Assembly (NCBI GenBank): GCA_021801025.1
Contig: JAJYYK010000002.1
Location: 186,001-250,000 of the forward strand
Length of the DNA: 64,000 nt
Direction of reading: 5' to 3'
DNA from: Pseudomonadota bacterium
Lineage (GTDB): Bacteria > Pseudomonadota > Gammaproteobacteria > Burkholderiales > Sulfuriferulaceae
Positions 56,585 to 64,000 of the stretch are shown here, piece after piece (position 1 is the first letter of the stretch; every line of letters begins with the position of its first letter). The notes under the pieces are model-generated. The model had not been told where the DNA came from. It did no database searches and worked only from the letters and a program-made list of their open reading frames with translations. A program made the position numbers and the translations under genes.

Positions 56585-58459
56585 TCAGCCTAACTCGGTA
56601 AGCTTATGCCCGGTCAGCGCCTGCTGTATGCTCGCATCCATGCGGCGTGCGGCAAAGTTTTGCGTGGCCTGATTGAGCGTTTCGCTGGCTTGTTTGAGTG
56701 CTTTCAGGCTGTCAGCCCCGCCCGTTTCCAGGACTTCGGCCAGCGCGTACATCGCATGGCTGAGCAACTGGCGTTCAACGGGAGTGAGCAATGCGTCGCC
56801 ATCCTGATGAATGGCGGCGTCCGTGGCATCCAGCAAACGGCGCGCATCCACCTGCGCCTCGCGCAACATGCGCACCTGCATGTCGCTGTCAGCTTTGCCG
56901 TAGGCATCCTGCAGCATTTGTGCGACGTGCGTGTCACTCAGTCCGTATGAAGGTTTGACGATGACCGAGGTTTCTATCCCCGTGCTTTGCTCGCGCGCGC
57001 TGACGCTCAACAACCCGTCTGCGTCCACTTGCAAGGTGACACGAATGCGTGCAGCACCAGCCACCATAGCCGGAATACCGCGCAGCTCGAAGCGTGCCAG
57101 CGAGCGGCAATCTGACACCAGCTCACGTTCGCCTTGCAGCACGTGAAAACTCATCGCTGTCTGCCCATCCTTGAACGTGGTGAATTCCTGCGCCTGCGCA
57201 ATCGGTATGGTGGCGTTGCGCGGAATGATTTTTTCCACCAGACCACCCATGGTTTCAATTCCCAGCGACAGCGGATTGATGTCCAGCAATAACCAGTCGT
57301 CGTTGCCGCGATTGCCTGCCAGCACATTGGCCTGCATCGCTGCACCCAGCGCGACCACCTGATCGGGATCCACATCGCTGAGGGGAGTTTGCCGGAAAAA
57401 GTCCGCCACGGCCCGACGCACATGCAGCATGCGTGTGGAGCCGCCCACCAGCACCACACCCTTCACCGCATCAATGTTTAATTTGGCATCGCGCAAAGCC
57501 TTGCGTGTCGGCTTGAGCGTGCGCGCCACCAGTTCTGCCGTAATCGTTTCAAAGGTGTCGCGGTTGAGCAGTGTGTCAATGGTGCCGCCATGGCTTAATC
57601 CGACCTGAATTCTGGCAACCGGCTCAACCGATAAAGCCTCTTTGGCCGCACGCGCTTGTGTCAGCAAGTGCTGCATGTCATGCGCATCGAGCGGTGGTAA
57701 CGCCAGTTGCGCCATGACCCAACCGGCGATGGCTCGATCGAAATCGTCACCGCCCAGCGCAGAGTCGCCGTTGGTGGACAATACTTCAAAAATGCCGCGT
57801 GACAGTTTCAGGATGGAAATATCGAAAGTACCACCGCCGAGGTCATAGACTGCATAAATTCCTTCGGCAGCATTGTCCAAGCCATAAGCAATCGCAGCGG
57901 CAGTGGGTTCGTTGAGCAGGCGCAATACCGTTAATCCAGCCAGCCGTGCCGCATCCTTGGTGGCTTGCCGCTGCGCATCGTCAAAATAAGCGGGCACGGT
58001 GATGACCGCGCCGGTCAATTCCCCACCTAACGCAGCCTCAGCACGCAAACGCAGGGTTTTGAGAATTTCCGCACCGATCTCGACGGGTGATTTTGGCCCG
58101 GCGGTGGTGGCAATGCTGACCATGCCCGGGCTGTCGATCAGGCGATAAGGGATTTGGTGTTGATCGACCACATCCGACAAACCGCGCCCCATGAGCCGTT
58201 TGGCTGAAGCAATGGTATTAAGCGCATCGCCAGTTTGTTGCGCCAGAGCAATGTGACCGGTCTCGACCTGCCCATCTGCCAGATAATGCACCACTGACGG
58301 CAACAAACTGCGACCCGCTTCATCGCGCAAGACCGAAGCCGTGCCGCTGATGACGCTGGCCACCAGCGAATTGGTGGTGCCCAAATCAATGCCGACCGCC
58401 AAACGGTGTTGGTGGGGGGCGGCAGACAGGCCGGGTTCGGAGATCTGTAGCAGTGCCAT
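56585..58459 (-). CDS. hscA: HscA, Hsp70-type chaperone for Fe-S transfer
   Basis: A 624-residue Hsp70 homologue with ATP-binding [29 protein letters not shown] and [17 protein letters not shown]. It binds the LPPVK motif of IscU and drives cluster release. No hscB lies next to it (89 bases to iscA), so its J-protein must be encoded elsewhere. Confidence 0.95.
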   Translation of the reverse strand: MALLQISEPGLSAAPHQHRLAVGIDLGTTNSLVASVISGTASVLRDEAGRSLLPSVVHYLADGQVETGHIALAQQTGDALNTIASAKRLMGRGLSDVVDQHQIPYRLIDSPGMVSIATTAGPKSPVEIGAEILKTLRLRAEAALGGELTGAVITVPAYFDDAQRQATKDAARLAGLTVLRLLNEPTAAAIAYGLDNAAEGIYAVYDLGGGTFDISILKLSRGIFEVLSTNGDSALGGDDFDRAIAGWVMAQLALPPLDAHDMQHLLTQARAAKEALSVEPVARIQVGLSHGGTIDTLLNRDTFETITAELVARTLKPTRKALRDAKLNIDAVKGVVLVGGSTRMLHVRRAVADFFRQTPLSDVDPDQVVALGAAMQANVLAGNRGNDDWLLLDINPLSLGIETMGGLVEKIIPRNATIPIAQAQEFTTFKDGQTAMSFHVLQGERELVSDCRSLARFELRGIPAMVAGAARIRVTLQVDADGLLSVSAREQSTGIETSVIVKPSYGLSDTHVAQMLQDAYGKADSDMQVRMLREAQVDARRLLDATDAAIHQDGDALLTPVERQLLSHAMYALAEVLETGGADSLKALKQASETLNQATQNFAARRMDASIQQALTGHKLTELG

Positions 58460-58548
58460 GATTGAATTCCGGATCAGGTGTCAATAAACAGAAAAGTGAT
58501 TAAACCCAAATAATCTCCTGGATTATTCAGTTAAACTTTAAAACCTTC

Positions 58549-58872
58549 TTAAACTTTGAAACTTTCACCGCAACCACATTGGTCTTTCACGTTGGGGTTA
58601 TTAAATTTGAATCCTTCATTCAAGCCTTCACGGACAAAATCGAGTTCGGTACCGGCAAGAAAAACATGACTTTTGGGATCAATGAGCACTGTGACGCCAT
58701 GGCTCTCGAACAACAGGTCATCCGGTGCAGATTCATCGGCAAATTCGATGGCGTAGGCCAGTCCTGAGCAACCACTGGTTTTAACCGCCAAACGCAAACC
58801 GACCCCCTTGCCGCGTTTTTCAATAAAACTGCTGATGCGTTGCGCAGCGCGTTCAGTCAAAGTGACAGACAT
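58549..58872 (-). CDS. iscA: IscA, A-type Fe-S carrier
   Basis: A 107-residue A-type carrier with the three conserved Cys in TSGCSGLAY and QCGCGESF. The ATG at 58872 has an AGGAG site; an upstream frame is not required. It lies after an ErpA-like gene, so two A-type carriers are encoded in one operon. Confidence 0.94.
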   Translation of the reverse strand: MSVTLTERAAQRISSFIEKRGKGVGLRLAVKTSGCSGLAYAIEFADESAPDDLLFESHGVTVLIDPKSHVFLAGTELDFVREGLNEGFKFNNPNVKDQCGCGESFKV

Positions 58873-58897
58873 AACCTTCTCCTCAGATGCACTGTTC

Positions 58898-59278
58898 TCA
58901 CATTGAAAATGAGCTACCACAACCGCAGGTGGAAGCCGCATTCGGATTTTTGATCAGAAAGCGTGCGCCTTCAAGGCCATCTTCATAATCAATTTCTGCG
59001 CCAGCAAGATATTGGAAGCTGACCGCATCCACGACCAGCATAACCCCGTGTTTTTCGATACGCGTATCGTCCTCATTGAGGCTTTCATCAAAAGCAAAGC
59101 CATATTGAAAACCGGAGCAACCGCCACCGGTGACATACACACGCAAATTAAGCTTGCTATTTCCCTCTTCGACAATCATGTCTTTGACTTTCAACGCAGC
59201 ACTTTCTGAAAATTGAATCAGGCTGGGAAAATCAGTCATGGTTTCTAATTGGGCAGTTTCGGTCATGGTTTCTAGCAT
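58898..59278 (-). CDS. ErpA-like A-type Fe-S insertion protein
   Basis: A 126-residue A-type carrier of the ErpA subgroup: [33 protein letters not shown] and [11 protein letters not shown]. ErpA is usually encoded alone; here it lies between iscU and iscA. It may be specialised for nitrogenase or FixABCX targets. An AGGAG site precedes the ATG. Confidence 0.88.
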   Translation of the reverse strand: MLETMTETAQLETMTDFPSLIQFSESAALKVKDMIVEEGNSKLNLRVYVTGGGCSGFQYGFAFDESLNEDDTRIEKHGVMLVVDAVSFQYLAGAEIDYEDGLEGARFLIKNPNAASTCGCGSSFSM

Positions 59279-59308
59279 GGTGAACTCCTGGGATAAAAGG
59301 GGATTACG

Positions 59309-59734
59309 TTAATGGGCAGCGACAGAGGTGCAAATGGGTTGGCTAATTTCACCGGCCTCATGTTTGGAACGGAAATCGGCCACGGCTGCCTTGATAGCGT
59401 CTTCCGCCAGGATGGAGCAATGTATTTTGACCGGCGGCAGCGCAAGCTCTTCGGCAATAGCGGTGTTTTTGATTTCGAGTGCCTGCTCCAGCGTCTTGCC
59501 TTTCACCCATTCAGTCACCAGCGAACTGGATGCAATGGCAGATCCGCAACCATAGGTCTTGAATTTGGCATCTTCAATCACGCCATCGGCGTTGACCTTA
59601 ATCTGCAATTTCATCACATCGCCGCACGCCGGTGCGCCCACCATGCCGGTGGCGACACTGTCGTCGTCTTTGTCAAAGGTGCCCACATTGCGGGGATTTT
59701 CGTAATGGTCGATGAGTTTGTCGCTGTATGACAT
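59309..59734 (-). CDS. iscU: IscU, Fe-S cluster scaffold
   Basis: A 141-residue scaffold with ligands Cys37 (APACGD), Cys63 (YGCGSA), His105 and Cys106, and the HscA-binding LPPVK (99-103). The C-terminal Nif-specific extension of NifU is absent, so this is a true IscU. Confidence 0.96.
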   Translation of the reverse strand: MSYSDKLIDHYENPRNVGTFDKDDDSVATGMVGAPACGDVMKLQIKVNADGVIEDAKFKTYGCGSAIASSSLVTEWVKGKTLEQALEIKNTAIAEELALPPVKIHCSILAEDAIKAAVADFRSKHEAGEISQPICTSVAAH

Positions 59735-59753
59735 GGTGTTCTCCTTAGGGCCC

Positions 59754-60965
59754 TTAGTGTGCTGCCCATTGCACTGAATTGATGTCGATGCCGTCTTGAT
59801 ACATTTCCCACAATGGAGATAATTCTCTTAGGCGGCTCACTTTGTCCTTAATCAGTTCGATCGTAAAATCAATGTCTTCTACAGTAGTAAATCGCCCCAA
59901 CGTAAAGCGGATCGAGCTGTGCGCCAATTCGTCATTGCGCCCCAGCGCACGCAATACATAAGAAGGTTCCAGACTGGCGGAAGTACACGCCGAACCACTG
60001 GACACGGCCACTTCCTTGATGGCCATCAGCAGTGATTCGCCTTCCACATAGTTAAAACTGATATTGAGGTTATGTGGAACGCGATTCGTCATATCACCAT
60101 TCACATAGACCTCTTCCATGGTCATCAACCCGGCCAGCAGGCGATCACGCAAGGCGCGTATGCGTTCATTTTCAACGGCCATTTCTTCGCCCGCCAAACT
60201 GAAGGCTTCGCCCATGCCCACAATTTGGTGAGTCGCCAGGGTTCCAGATCGCATACCGCGTTCGTGACCGCCGCCGTGCATGTGCGCTTCCAGTCGTACC
60301 CGTGGCTTGCGACGCACATACAGTGCGCCGATACCCTTGGGTCCATAGGTTTTATGCGCCGAAAAAGACATTAAATCAACTTTAAGCTGACGCAAATCAA
60401 TGGCCATTTTGCCCGTGGCCTGTGCCGCATCCACATGAAACAGGGTGCCATTGTCGCGGCACATTTGTCCCAATTCGGCGATCGGTTGAATCACCCCGAT
60501 TTCATTGTTAACGGCCATCACCGAAACCAGGATGGTGTCCGGGCGCAAGACCTGTTTGAATAGCTCCAAATCCAGCAAGCCATCTTCGCGCGGGTCCAGA
60601 TAGGTCACTTCAAAACCTTCCCGCTCCAATTCACGACAGGTGTCGAGAATGGCCTTGTGTTCCGTTTTGACTGTGATGAGGTGCTTGCCCTTGCCTTGAT
60701 AAAAATGCGCCACACCCTTGAGGGCGAGGTTATTGGATTCTGTCGCACCCGAAGTCCACACAATTTCCTTGGGGTCTGCGCCAACCAGTTTGGCCACCTG
60801 TTCGCGGGCATCCTCCACCGCCTGGTCGGCATCCCAACCGTAAGCGTGTGAACGGCTGGCCGGATTGCCAAACATCTCGGTCAAATAGGGAATCATTTTC
60901 TGCGCAACGCGCGGATCAACCGGGGTGGTTGCGGAATAGTCAAGATAGATCGGTGCTTTAGTCAT
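59754..60965 (-). CDS. iscS: IscS, cysteine desulfurase
   Basis: A 403-residue PLP enzyme that delivers sulfur to IscU. The PLP Lys is Lys205 ([10 protein letters not shown]) and the mobile-loop catalytic Cys is in [17 protein letters not shown]. The ATG at 60965 follows CAGGAC. It is first in an operon with an exact NifA site and near-consensus sigma-54 promoter. No iscR precedes it. Confidence 0.96.
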   Translation of the reverse strand: MTKAPIYLDYSATTPVDPRVAQKMIPYLTEMFGNPASRSHAYGWDADQAVEDAREQVAKLVGADPKEIVWTSGATESNNLALKGVAHFYQGKGKHLITVKTEHKAILDTCRELEREGFEVTYLDPREDGLLDLELFKQVLRPDTILVSVMAVNNEIGVIQPIAELGQMCRDNGTLFHVDAAQATGKMAIDLRQLKVDLMSFSAHKTYGPKGIGALYVRRKPRVRLEAHMHGGGHERGMRSGTLATHQIVGMGEAFSLAGEEMAVENERIRALRDRLLAGLMTMEEVYVNGDMTNRVPHNLNISFNYVEGESLLMAIKEVAVSSGSACTSASLEPSYVLRALGRNDELAHSSIRFTLGRFTTVEDIDFTIELIKDKVSRLRELSPLWEMYQDGIDINSVQWAAH

Positions 60966-61023
60966 GATGTCCTGAGATCGCAAATGAATGTGTGTCGGAT
61001 AACCATCGGTACGAAACACTCAC

Positions 61024-61039
61024 AGCAAGTTACATACCA
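61024..61039 (-). promoter_or_regulatory. Sigma-54 promoter of the isc operon
   Basis: The minus strand reads TGGTATGTAACTTGCT, two mismatches from TGGCACG-N4-TTGCW with correct spacing. The predicted start is near 61013, 48 bases before the iscS ATG. Confidence 0.75.
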
Positions 61040-61118
61040 AGCGCATTTTATATTTAGTATCAATATGTTTTTTAACAAAATATATATGAACTCATTGCGA
61101 AATAATGATTGTTGGTAT

Positions 61119-61134
61119 TGTAGGATTTGATACA
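61119..61134. promoter_or_regulatory. NifA upstream activator site for iscS
   Basis: This is an exact TGT-N10-ACA (N10 is AGGATTTGAT) centred about 113 bases upstream of the predicted isc start. Confidence 0.78.
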
Positions 61135-61365
61135 GTCAAACCAGAATTTTCCAGACAATTGGCCCGGATAAATCAGGTCTCAGGCCTAAAAGCCAGTGAG
61201 CAGTTAAATCAGCAAGGCAAAAAACACAGGGGGGTGGATCATTGTGCAGAATTTCAAAACGGAAGAAGTTCAATGCATCGAAGAAAATCAATGCATTAAA
61301 TGTTTCAGTTAGCAAAAAGTTGGTGTGCTCTTTCCCAAAAGAAATCCATTGGCCTATTAATAATC

Positions 61366-61551
61366 CAGGGACCTGCCGGACTTAAAGGAAATCGGCTGCA
61401 AAACCGGCAAGTGGGGTAAGCAGGCATTTCACCATTAGGGCGAAAGCTCACAAAATCTGCCCTCGCCCAGCCGAATTTTGCGAGCAGCCACTTTGCGGCT
61501 TGCCTGCTTGAACCACTTTGCTTCGATTCTTCAAGTCCGGCAGGCTCCCAG
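61366..61551. mobile_element. MITE-like element with terminal inverted repeats
   Basis: CCTGCCGGACTT (61372-61383) is matched exactly by its reverse complement at 61533-61544, about 150 bases apart, with weaker pairing further inside and outside. The right repeat overlaps the last codons and stop of the adjacent c-di-GMP gene. No transposase is encoded. Confidence 0.5.
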
Positions 61552-64000
61552 GGCCTTATTATTCAGGCTTACGGCTTTTTGTAGCTGTGCAAACTGCGCC
61601 AGAACAGCACGCTGGACCGTGAGTAACTCGCCACACAGGGCCTTCGCTGTTTCTTTATCACCGTTTTTACCTGCCCGCAAAATAGTCTTGCCCATTTCAT
61701 GCACTTGATTATGCAAAGGTTCAATCGAAATAAATTCGCTCAATTGACCATAGAATTCAGTACCATGGCCATAGTACCACTGACCGAATCGACATTGGTG
61801 CGGATCAGTAACTTCAGCTTCAGTGAGTGTCATTTCTTTTTTGTGCTCAATCCACATCACCAGACTGGTGACCCATTTACGATGATTATGCTGCGCGAGC
61901 AGCAGCGGAAAATCATCAGGTTCCCAATCCATATTGGCCCACATCAGCCAGTCGGGATCCGCCACATAGGTACTTGCCCAATCCAGCACTTGCGCTGCGG
62001 GCATAGGCCTGGCAATGCCATAACCCTGCGCCAGATCACAGCCCAGTCGCATCAGCAACACCCCATGCTCTGGTGTCTCTACACCCTCGGCAATGACTTG
62101 GCGATTAAACACTTTCCCCATGTTAATCACTGCTTCGACCATGGTTAGATCGTCTTTATCCTCCATGATATCGCGCACAAACGATTGGTCGATTTTAATA
62201 GTTTCAGCGGGCAACTGTTTTAAATAACTCAATGAAGAGTAACCCGTTCCAAAATCATCCAGTGAAAAACTCACTCCCAGCGCCTGGCAATCACGTATCA
62301 ATTGATTAACTTGATAAATATCACCCAGGGCAACGGATTCCAATATTTCGATTTCAAGTAAAGCAGGCGGCACTCCAGGATAACGGGCCAGTGTGTCTTT
62401 AAGGTGTTGTGAAAAATCACCACTGTGAAAATGCAATGCCGCAATATTCACACTGACCACCCACGACTTCCCGGCTTTCTGCCATGCAGCAATTTGTTGC
62501 ATGGCTTGATCCATCACCCATACCCCAATATCGATAATCAAATCGGTCTTTTCTACTTGGGGCAGGAAGTCCAATGGGTGGATTAAACCTTGCGTGGCGT
62601 GCTGCCAGCGTAACAGTGCTTCCATGCCCACAATTGTCCCTGTGCGCATGTTGACCTTGGGCTGGTAGTACAAAACCATCTCTTGGTCAAGCAGTGCTTT
62701 CTTCACCCTGTTGACGGTTTGATGGATCGATTTGATTTTCGCGTCCAATGAGACATCAAACACCTGGTGCCGGTTACGTCCACACTGTTTGGCCTGGTAC
62801 ATCGCCTGATCGGCATGGCGTAACAGGGTGTCAGCATCCTCATGATCTTTTGGGTACAATGCAGTACCGATGCTGGCGGATAACGCAAGACATTTGTTAT
62901 CGATCAAATAGGGTTCCGATAACGTGACCAGGACCCGGTTCAGGATTAATTCGAGCTCATTGATGTCGCCAATATCACCCAACAACAACACAAATTCATC
63001 CCCCCCCAAACGGGCCGCAGTATCCTCACCCCTGATCACGGCAGTTAATCGCTTTGCCACCTCAACCAGCAGCATGTCGCCTGTGTCATGCCCATAACGG
63101 TCATTCACGGGTTTAAATTCATCCAGATCTATGATGCATACCGCCAGCATAGTCTGTTGACGCTGTGATCGGGTGATTGCGTGATTAAGACGATCAAACA
63201 GGAGCGTGCGGTTGGCCAGTGAAGTAAGCGGATCATAATAGGCAAGTCTGTGCAGACTGTTCTGCATGTCTTTATGTGTGCTGATATCCGAGAAGACCCC
63301 GACATAATTTTCAACATCGCCTTGTGCATCAAGCAAGCTGTTGATGACCAGCCACTCCGGATAAATTTCCCCATTCTTTCGTTTGTTCCATATCTCACCC
63401 TGCCAAACGCCGTGATTTTTCATAGCACTCAACATTTGAGTATAGAATGTCTTATCTTGACGCCCTGATGACAAAATATGCAGCGTTTTTCCCAGCGCTT
63501 CATCCGGAGTATATCCCGTTATTTTGCAAAATGCCGCATTCACCTGCTGGATAACTTGATCCGCTCCGGCAACAAAAATTCCTTCTGATGTGGTATTGAA
63601 AACTGCCGTAGCGATTTTATGGTAGGTTAGTTCGTGTTCAAGTCGCGCAATCAGTTCAGCGCGCTCATCAAGCAGTTTACGCTCATACTCAAAAAGCGCA
63701 TTGAACAGGGAATAGCGCGAGATGACGCCAAAATATTGGCCGCTTTGGTCATAAACCACAGCATAATCGAGCTTCTCCCGGTTAAAAAAATCGATTGCAG
63801 TTGCTAAAGGCGCATTATCCGCCAAAGGTTTCGGCTGGCGGCGAGTGATCAGATCTGCAAAAATCCGGTTCGGAAAAAGCAATGCTTCACAGGCAATCAC
63901 CAAGCCCAGAAACTGCCCGTCTTCATTAAAAACGGCATATGCTTCGGAGGAACGTATCCTGTTCTCCGCAGAAATATCTTGAAACCGTTGCAATTCAAAA
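61531..64000 (-). CDS. CBS-PAS-GGDEF-EAL-CZB c-di-GMP protein (partial at right edge)
   Basis: The frame stays open to the window edge, so the N-terminus is missing; 822 residues are visible. Order: CBS-like pair (about 1-105), PAS (about 130-245), GGDEF with intact LGGDEF, EAL with GMEALLRW and DDFGTGYSSL, and a C-terminal CZB zinc-binding domain (HQCRFGQWYYGHG). Both cyclase and phosphodiesterase motifs look complete, so it could make or break c-di-GMP. The CZB domain suggests zinc or redox sensing. Its stop lies in the MITE-like repeat. Confidence 0.9.
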   Translation of the reverse strand, partial: FELQRFQDISAENRIRSSEAYAVFNEDGQFLGLVIACEALLFPNRIFADLITRRQPKPLADNAPLATAIDFFNREKLDYAVVYDQSGQYFGVISRYSLFNALFEYERKLLDERAELIARLEHELTYHKIATAVFNTTSEGIFVAGADQVIQQVNAAFCKITGYTPDEALGKTLHILSSGRQDKTFYTQMLSAMKNHGVWQGEIWNKRKNGEIYPEWLVINSLLDAQGDVENYVGVFSDISTHKDMQNSLHRLAYYDPLTSLANRTLLFDRLNHAITRSQRQQTMLAVCIIDLDEFKPVNDRYGHDTGDMLLVEVAKRLTAVIRGEDTAARLGGDEFVLLLGDIGDINELELILNRVLVTLSEPYLIDNKCLALSASIGTALYPKDHEDADTLLRHADQAMYQAKQCGRNRHQVFDVSLDAKIKSIHQTVNRVKKALLDQEMVLYYQPKVNMRTGTIVGMEALLRWQHATQGLIHPLDFLPQVEKTDLIIDIGVWVMDQAMQQIAAWQKAGKSWVVSVNIAALHFHSGDFSQHLKDTLARYPGVPPALLEIEILESVALGDIYQVNQLIRDCQALGVSFSLDDFGTGYSSLSYLKQLPAETIKIDQSFVRDIMEDKDDLTMVEAVINMGKVFNRQVIAEGVETPEHGVLLMRLGCDLAQGYGIARPMPAAQVLDWASTYVADPDWLMWANMDWEPDDFPLLLAQHNHRKWVTSLVMWIEHKKEMTLTEAEVTDPHQCRFGQWYYGHGTEFYGQLSEFISIEPLHNQVHEMGKTILRAGKNGDKETAKALCGELLTVQRAVLAQFAQLQKAVSLNNKALGACRT

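Larger units (their letters stand above)
60966..61530. other. Gap upstream of iscS: promoter, NifA site and MITE-like repeat
   Basis: This 565-base gap contains the iscS promoter and activator site in its first 170 bases and a 180-bp inverted-repeat element at its far end. I saw no convincing ORF between them. Confidence 0.6.

Overview
This 64 kb window is the nitrogen-fixation region of a free-living proteobacterium, most likely a betaproteobacterium. NifA is the cysteine-rich, NifL-independent type typical of alpha- and betaproteobacteria. The OpgH/OpgD, ModABC/ModE, FixABCX and IscSUA proteins also look proteobacterial. I could not name a genus. No rRNA, tRNA, CRISPR array, phage or intact transposase was seen.

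Layout. 1-7536: the start of a GlrK-like sensor kinase, then opgH and opgD (periplasmic glucans), then a fused glucosylglycerol-phosphate phosphatase/synthase. 7533-21009: nifA, fmdB, and on the minus strand modG, nifQ, fdxB, an unknown ORF, a CCE_0567-like gene, the DUF269 gene, nifX, nifN, nifE, two FeSII-like ferredoxins, nifK, nifD and nifH. 21756-23188: a divergent operon of a pseudo-receiver, a group II truncated hemoglobin and an unknown protein. 23730-28313: a PAS hybrid kinase, a receiver and an HD-GYP protein. 29006-33797: the AmmeMemoRadiSam trio, then a hydrolase, a phosphoribosyltransferase and a CHAD protein. 33879-39893: modE, a cytochrome c', a porin and modABC with a ModE operator. 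40066-45788: a decayed AAA ATPase, unknown ORFs, a flavin amine oxidase, dadA, an esterase and a pirin. 46091-54444: one long minus-strand run of nifV, a tiny Cys-rich ORF, nifW, fixABCX, a flavodiiron protein, three ferredoxins and a TPR protein. 54670-56130: a haem-oxygenase-like diiron enzyme and a cupin. 56153-60965: iscS-iscU-erpA-like-iscA-hscA-fdx. The right edge holds a CBS-PAS-GGDEF-EAL-CZB protein.

Regulation is the clearest theme. I read seven candidate sigma-54 (-24/-12) promoters, upstream of nifH, the pseudo-receiver operon, fdxB, nifV, iscS and the divergent amine oxidase/97-aa ORF pair, plus fmdB. Six of them have exact TGT-N10-ACA NifA sites upstream; the divergent pair shares one site and nifH has two. 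This predicts a NifA regulon that includes a dedicated isc operon in place of nifUS, an oxygen/NO-related globin operon and an amine oxidase locus not usually linked to nitrogen fixation.

How the parts fit. ModABC/ModE/ModG/NifQ supply molybdenum; IscSUA-HscA-Fdx supply Fe-S clusters; NifV supplies homocitrate; NifENX and the DUF269 protein build and carry the cofactor; NifHDK is the enzyme; FixABCX and several ferredoxins supply electrons; FeSII-like proteins, the flavodiiron protein, the truncated hemoglobin and NifW probably protect it. nifB, nifU, nifS, nifT, nifZ, nifM and nifL are not in the window.
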